From contig CABUZI010000060.1 in the NCBI GenBank assembly GCA_902496005.1, forward strand, positions 1 to 10,126: a stretch of DNA of 10,126 nucleotides, written 5' to 3'. Of the stretch, positions 6,420-10,126 are shown piece by piece; position 1 is the first letter of the stretch; each line of letters opens with the position of its first letter. The translations under genes and the position numbers were made by a program. The DNA is from an uncultured Collinsella sp. GTDB taxonomy: Bacteria > Actinomycetota > Coriobacteriia > Coriobacteriales > Coriobacteriaceae. The notes below the pieces were generated by a model, which ran no database searches, was not told the DNA's origin, and saw only the letters and a list, made by a program, of their open reading frames with translations.

Positions 6420-7016
6420 ATGAGTGCGAATCACAGTCTGCAAAAACTGCTCGATGAGCTGGGCCGCCTGCCGGGCATTGGTCCCAAGTCGGCCCAGCGC
6501 ATCGCCTATTACCTGTTGGAGGCCGACGCCGAGGAGGCGCGCCGCCTGGCCGAGGCCATCCTGGAGGTCAAGCAGGAGGTCCACTTTTGCAGCCGTTGCT
6601 TTAACTACGCCACGGCCGACGAGTGCTCCATCTGCCAGGACCCGATGCGCGATACCACTCGCATTTGTGTGGTGGGCGAGCCGCGCGACGTCCAGGCAAT
6701 CGAGCGCACGGGCAGCTACCATGGCCTGTACCATGTGCTGGGCGGCGTGATCAGTCCCATGGACAAGATTGGTCCCGAGCAGTTGCACATCCGCGAGCTG
6801 CTGGCGCGTCTGGGCCACGAGGATATCCATGAGGTCATCATCGCCACCAACCCCAACATCGAGGGCGAGACCACGGCGAGCTACCTGGCCCGCACTATCA
6901 AGCCGTTGGGCGTCGAGGTGTCGCGTCTGGCAAGCGGCCTTCCCGTGGGCGGCGACCTGGAGTATGCCGACGAGCTTACGCTTGGCCGCGCCATCGAGGC
7001 CCGTCGCGCGATTTAG
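6420..7016 (+). CDS. recR: Recombination mediator protein RecR
   Basis: A 198-residue protein, full length for RecR. RecR works with RecO and RecF to load RecA on SSB-coated single-stranded gaps. Domains in order: helix-hairpin-helix LPGIGPKSAQR (17-27); a zinc finger with Cys57, Cys60, Cys69 and Cys72; a Toprim domain beginning RICVVGEPRDVQAIE (81-95, Glu87 conserved) and including IIATNPNIEGETTASYLA; and the C-terminal SRLASGLPVGGDLEYADELT segment that is strongly conserved. All key residues are intact. The start is unusual: no Shine-Dalgarno is visible in the 15-bp spacer after ybaB, and the ATG ends a perfect palindrome CATATATATATG (6411-6422). Translation may depend on ribosomes finishing ybaB. 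No alternative in-frame start with a better site precedes the helix-hairpin-helix region. Confidence 0.97.
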   Translation: MSANHSLQKLLDELGRLPGIGPKSAQRIAYYLLEADAEEARRLAEAILEVKQEVHFCSRCFNYATADECSICQDPMRDTTRICVVGEPRDVQAIERTGSYHGLYHVLGGVISPMDKIGPEQLHIRELLARLGHEDIHEVIIATNPNIEGETTASYLARTIKPLGVEVSRLASGLPVGGDLEYADELTLGRAIEARRAI

Positions 7017-7091
7017 GTGGCGAGCCTGCTCCTGCCGTATGTTTTCCTCGCGACGCACGGGGTAGTCATAATTTCCCTGTGCGACTGTAAG

Positions 7092-7117
7092 TTTGTTGTG
7101 CAACAAAGATGCTTTGT
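7092..7117 (+). repeat. Overlapping inverted repeats, distal GTTGNGCAAC dyad
   Basis: TTTGTTG-TG-CAACAAA (7092-7107) is an inverted repeat with seven-base arms, with GTTGTGCAAC (7095-7104) at its core. Its right arm also pairs with the following sequence: ACAAAG-ATG-CTTTGT (7103-7117 minus the three-base loop). The two structures share bases and exclude each other. The core is nearly identical to the palindrome at 7168-7177. Confidence 0.5.
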
Positions 7118-7132
7118 ATCCGCTTATCGCAT

Positions 7133-7160
7133 GGATGCTTCTACTCGCATCCTTAATTTG
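7133..7160 (+). terminator. Possible weak terminator after recR
   Basis: GGATGC (7133-7138) and GCATCC (7147-7152) form a six-pair stem with an eight-base loop, followed by TTAATTTG. The stem is short and the tail only partly T-rich, so this is a weak candidate for ending ybaB-recR transcription 117 bases after the recR stop codon. Confidence 0.3.
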
Positions 7161-7167
7161 CTCATTC

Positions 7168-7199
7168 GTTGCGCAACCTTTTGGGTTCGCTGATACACT
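7168..7199 (+). promoter_or_regulatory. Candidate promoter with overlapping palindromic operator
   Basis: TGA-TACACT (7191-7199) is an extended -10. Upstream, the perfect palindrome GTTGCGCAAC (7168-7177) covers the -35 region, and TTGCGC within it is a poor -35 match at 19-base spacing. A protein bound to the palindrome would interfere with polymerase. The distal dyad GTTGTGCAAC is centred 73 bp upstream, close to seven helical turns. Confidence 0.45.
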
Positions 7200-7221
7200 C
7201 AAATATGGATTCGAATGAATG

Positions 7222-7249
7222 CGCCGCTCCCGAGCGGCGTGTTTTTGTT
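7222..7249 (+). terminator. Intrinsic terminator in the leader of the kinase operon (attenuator candidate)
   Basis: CGCCGCT (7222-7228) pairs perfectly with AGCGGCG (7233-7239) around a four-base loop CCCG, followed by TGTTTTTGTT. This is the classic GC stem plus T-run. It ends immediately before GGAGGAG (7250-7256), the ribosome binding site of the next gene, so no promoter fits between. Either it ends recR transcription and is read through, or it attenuates the kinase operon from a promoter near 7199. Confidence 0.7.
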
Positions 7250-7261
7250 GGAGGAGAACGC

Positions 7262-8167
7262 ATGCGGCCCGGTGGCACTCAGACAAAGCGCGGCGCCGCG
7301 GTGCGCATGCGACGCCGACTGGGCTTGGCGCCGCGGGCGTACGCACTGCTATCGTGCTCGCTGGTGCTGGTCATAGCTGGCGTTTCTGCCTATGGCATGA
7401 CCGTGCCGTCCATGATGCAGGCGCATGCCGCACGCGAACCGCGCGTGGGGCATGAGGTCAAAAGTGATCTGGGCACCACGACTGGATATGCTTGGGCAAG
7501 TGTGGTCGCGCATATTGTGTTTGGCACCGACGATGCGGACGGCGCCGAGGCCCCGGACAACGAAGTCACGCTTGCCAATGGCAAAACCATCGTGCTCACC
7601 AACACCAAGATCATCGATCGGTTGTCCAACAATAGCGTGGCGGCAACGGTGAATAAGGTCGAGCAGCAGAAGGAGCAGGACGCCCAGCAGTCCGGAAAGC
7701 CCGGTAGCTCGGATAATTCTGGCTCCGGCTCGGATTCATCGAGTTCGGGCGGCGGCTCTGGGTCGGGTTCCTCTACCGGAGGGTCTGGAAACGGCGGCTC
7801 GACGGGCGGCAACACTGACAACGATGCAAACTCCGGTGGCCTTTCCGCTGCTGAGGAAGAGAGCATTCACAGTTGGCTTGTGACCAAGTACAACATGCTC
7901 GACGGCTATGTTTCTCGTGCCAATGATGTGGTCTCGACCTATAACTCTACGGGAGATCCTAGGCCGTGCGACAGCCTGGTCGGGGAGATGTTTGTCATTC
8001 GAGCCGAGTTCGGTCGTCAGACATTCTCGCCCCGGTCAAAGTGGTATCAGCAGTATGCCAATCTGTGGGGCTGTTATACCAACCTATGTCAATGGGTCGG
8101 CCATTACGGCGATGATGACGTCGCGCTCGGTAACTTCAACAATAACGTGGCGGCGCTTGCCCTATGA
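7262..8167 (+). CDS. Membrane-anchored protein with Gly/Ser linker, kinase-operon partner
   Basis: A 301-residue protein I do not recognise. A basic N-terminus (RMRRRLGLAPR) precedes one hydrophobic segment (about 26-45), giving an N-in anchor with the rest outside the cell. Residues about 46-143 form a first polar region ending in a charged, coiled-coil-like stretch (NKVEQQKEQDAQQ). Residues 144-193 are an almost pure Ser/Gly/Asp/Asn spacer. Residues 195-301 form a second compact region with three Cys (RPCDSL, WGCYTNLC) and many aromatics. The layout suggests a surface sensor or exported domain on a flexible stalk; that is inference. ATG 7262 is chosen for GGAGGAG five bases upstream. An in-frame ATG at 7205 would add 19 residues and could be used by a leaderless transcript. 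Its stop overlaps the kinase start (ATGA), implying coupled translation and a shared pathway. Confidence 0.85.
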   Translation: MRPGGTQTKRGAAVRMRRRLGLAPRAYALLSCSLVLVIAGVSAYGMTVPSMMQAHAAREPRVGHEVKSDLGTTTGYAWASVVAHIVFGTDDADGAEAPDNEVTLANGKTIVLTNTKIIDRLSNNSVAATVNKVEQQKEQDAQQSGKPGSSDNSGSGSDSSSSGGGSGSGSSTGGSGNGGSTGGNTDNDANSGGLSAAEEESIHSWLVTKYNMLDGYVSRANDVVSTYNSTGDPRPCDSLVGEMFVIRAEFGRQTFSPRSKWYQQYANLWGCYTNLCQWVGHYGDDDVALGNFNNNVAALAL

Positions 8168-10008
8168 TGACCGATCTTGCATCCACCACACCACAATCGC
8201 TCGGTCGCGATCCCATGGTCGGCCTGCGCCTTGCGCGTGTCGACGGGTTTGAGCCGGCCATTGCGCTCGGTCAGGACGAACTGCCTGCCTATCTGCGTCG
8301 TTTTACGATGCTGTTTGCCGACGATGCCACCATACGCCGTGGCGGTATCGGCCGCGTGACGCGTGCCGTCAACGCCCAAGGCGAGGCCGTGGCACTCAAG
8401 CAGCTCATCTTGCCGGCGCGCGATGAGTTCGACGACGATGCCGCTCACGAGGCGCTGGTCGCCAAGTTCAAGGCAGCGTTTCGCGAGGAATACGAATGCC
8501 ATCGCGCCCTTTCGGGCCTCAAGGGCTTTCCCCGCCTCTATGGCTGGGGCGAGGTCGACGGTGTGCCTGCAATTGTCATGGAATGGGTCGAGGGCGAGAC
8601 GCTTGCCCGCTTGCGTTCGCGACTTGCCGTGGACGATGCCGGACGCCTGTCGCCGCTTGTGGCGGCGCGTCTGGGTCGCGACCTGTTCGATCTGCTCTGC
8701 CGTATGAGCCTGGTGGGCGAGGGCTTTGTCCATCGCGATATCTCGCCCGCTAATATTATGGTGCGCACGGCGCGTCTACCGCTTGACCGGCAGCTTGCCG
8801 AGGGCACCTTTGACCTGTGCCTGATTGACTTTGGCTCATCGCTGGCGCTTGAGCCTGCGTCGGCCGTGGCCGGTACCGGCGGCAAGGCATCCTTTACCGA
8901 GCGTTATGCCACGCTGCGTCGCGCGACGGTTGCCTATGCCCCGCCCGAGATGCTCACCGACGATATTCCCGACCTGCGTGCTTTGCGTATGTCGCCGGCG
9001 ATTGACGTCTATGCCGCGGCAAGCACGGTTTACGAGCTCATTGCCGGCGTCGCGCCATACGAAGCCGCGCCGAGCACTTCGGGCGCCTCGGGTTCGCGCA
9101 AAAGGACGCGCGACATCGCGAGCCCCTACCGTCTTAAGATGGACACGCGGCCCGACTATCCCATTGGTGCCCATGCGCCCGGTTGCGATTTGACTCAGCT
9201 GCTTCGTCGTGAGCCCGATGTGGCGCTCGCCGCGGTCGAGCAGGCCCAGCAGCTAGGGCTTGAGCCGGATTCCGAAGAGCTACGCGATGCGCTGGCGTTT
9301 GTCGATGCCCAGCTGTTCGACGTGGTGATGGCCTGTCTGTCCAGCCATCAAAAAAATCGTCCCGAGCCGGCGGCGGTCGAGGCGGCGCTCTCGGCGTTTT
9401 GTGACCACTATGCGCAAAATGTCGGTCGTTCGCTCCGCGGCGAGCCGCTCACGCCGTGCCCCATGGATGCGTCCGGCCGCGCGGTTCGTCGCGCGCTGAT
9501 GGTCGGCGCGACGGTCGCCTGTGGCGTGGTTTGGGCTGTGGTCGTGGTTTCGGCCGCGCTGCTGGCGTCGGGCGCTCGCGTGACGGCGACTTTGGGATCG
9601 CTCGTGTGGTCTGGGTCGCTACCGGGTATTATTGCCGCACTGGCGTTGGCGCTGCCAGGCATAGCCGGCGTTGCCGCGGGGGCACTTGCGCGCGATCGGC
9701 GCTCGGGCTTCCTGCAGGGTGTGCTTGCGCTTTCTGCCTGCGAGGTTCCGGTGCTGGTTGTGGCTGCATGTAGCGTATTTTCCCAACGCGCCGTGACGGG
9801 CGGCCTTGTTGCCGCTCTGGTTGCAACCTATGCGCTTACGTGGTTTTTGCTTGCGATGGGCTTTGCCTTTGAACTTCCCGTTTCGGCACCGCGACGCACA
9901 AAAGCCCAGATGGCGACTCCGCTTGCCGGTGGAGCCGCAGCTGCCCGTACTTTTGGCAGACCTGTCGAGGTATCGTCCGATTCTATTTCTACGACCAAGG
10001 AGGCCTAG
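8164..10008 (+). CDS. Ser/Thr protein kinase with four C-terminal transmembrane helices
   Basis: A 614-residue protein; ATGATG gives two possible starts, the first overlapping the upstream stop. No strong ribosome binding site is visible, fitting coupled translation. The kinase domain covers about 47-420: degenerate Gly loop RRGGIGRV (58-65), VALK with Lys79, hinge VMEWVEGETL (138-147), catalytic loop HRDISPANIM (190-199), IDFGSS (221-226), and APPE (259-262). Asp192 and Asp222 are kept, but Ser194 replaces the Lys normally two residues after the catalytic Asp. The segments around 200-215 and 305-380 are longer than in typical Hanks kinases. Four hydrophobic helices follow at about 445-470, 486-508, 517-540 and 547-573, then a Ser/Thr-rich tail. 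It probably phosphorylates proteins from the inner membrane face, perhaps in response to the upstream surface protein. Activity is likely but not certain given the altered loop; a pseudokinase is the alternative. Confidence 0.9.
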   Translation: MMTDLASTTPQSLGRDPMVGLRLARVDGFEPAIALGQDELPAYLRRFTMLFADDATIRRGGIGRVTRAVNAQGEAVALKQLILPARDEFDDDAAHEALVAKFKAAFREEYECHRALSGLKGFPRLYGWGEVDGVPAIVMEWVEGETLARLRSRLAVDDAGRLSPLVAARLGRDLFDLLCRMSLVGEGFVHRDISPANIMVRTARLPLDRQLAEGTFDLCLIDFGSSLALEPASAVAGTGGKASFTERYATLRRATVAYAPPEMLTDDIPDLRALRMSPAIDVYAAASTVYELIAGVAPYEAAPSTSGASGSRKRTRDIASPYRLKMDTRPDYPIGAHAPGCDLTQLLRREPDVALAAVEQAQQLGLEPDSEELRDALAFVDAQLFDVVMACLSSHQKNRPEPAAVEAALSAFCDHYAQNVGRSLRGEPLTPCPMDASGRAVRRALMVGATVACGVVWAVVVVSAALLASGARVTATLGSLVWSGSLPGIIAALALALPGIAGVAAGALARDRRSGFLQGVLALSACEVPVLVVAACSVFSQRAVTGGLVAALVATYALTWFLLAMGFAFELPVSAPRRTKAQMATPLAGGAAAARTFGRPVEVSSDSISTTKEA

Positions 10009-10011
10009 GTC

Positions 10012-10126
10012 ATGGCATCTCAAGTTGAGCTCACCCCATGCGGGGCCATGTTTGACATCTTTAAGCGCGCGGCGCATCTGAGCCATATCGAGCTGTGCGG
10101 CTTGGTGCTTTCGTCCCGTCCGCTCG
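10012..10126 (+). CDS. Start of a third operon gene, truncated by window end
   Basis: Only 38 codons are visible, beginning MASQVELTPCGAMFDIFKRA and continuing open to the window end. AAGGAGG at 9997-10003, inside the last codons of the kinase gene, lies eight bases before the ATG, and the gap to the kinase stop is three bases. This is therefore almost certainly a real gene translated in the same operon. The fragment has no signal peptide or membrane segment so far, two Cys, and no motif I can assign. Its identity would help define what the kinase module does. Confidence 0.8.
   Translation, partial: MASQVELTPCGAMFDIFKRAAHLSHIELCGLVLSSRPL

Noticed and set aside
5907..7346. 479-codon minus-strand open frame
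   Set aside because: It lies antisense to ybaB and recR, both clear by homology. Long shadow frames are expected in GC-rich DNA, and its protein resembles nothing I know.
1..10126. tRNA, rRNA, CRISPR arrays, insertion sequences
   Set aside because: No cloverleaf ends, regularly spaced repeats or transposase motifs were recognised. The only repeats are short dyads and low-complexity linkers.

Overview
The window looks like chromosomal DNA from a high-GC bacterium, most likely an actinobacterium of the Coriobacteriia (Collinsella/Olsenella-like). That placement is an inference. It rests on the strong G/C bias in third codon positions, the dnaX / ybaB / recR gene set, and membrane-anchored Ser/Thr kinases. 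No rRNA, tRNA, CRISPR array, transposase or phage gene was seen.

Layout. (1) 1-1845, minus strand: a Ser/Thr protein kinase with a long polytopic membrane domain; its 3' end lies beyond base 1. (2) 1990-2706, minus: a YcxB-like two-helix membrane protein with a very basic tail, divergent from dnaX. (3) 2822-5248, plus: dnaX, clamp-loader subunit, with long Pro/Ala linkers. (4) 5270-5743, minus: an unrecognised one-helix membrane protein in a visibly A/T-richer patch, followed by a 340-bp non-coding stretch with an operator-like dyad. (5) 6084-7016, plus: ybaB (EbfC) and recR. (6) 7017-7261: a structured regulatory region with paired dyads and an intrinsic terminator just ahead of a ribosome binding site. 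(7) 7262-10126, plus: a tight operon of a membrane-anchored Gly/Ser-linker protein, a second polytopic Ser/Thr kinase (start/stop overlap ATGA), and the beginning of a third gene that runs off the window.

How the parts fit. The centre is housekeeping replication and repair: DnaX loads the sliding clamp, RecR acts in RecFOR gap repair, and YbaB is a nucleoid-associated protein usually encoded between them. On both sides lie envelope signalling genes. The two kinases lack PASTA domains and instead end in several transmembrane helices. A TGN-TACACT extended -10 is seen upstream of both kinase transcription units. The right-hand operon is the best candidate for an undescribed system: a surface-exposed partner, a membrane kinase whose HRD loop has Ser in place of the usual catalytic-loop Lys, and a third unknown protein, all behind an apparent attenuator and a pair of matching operator-like dyads.
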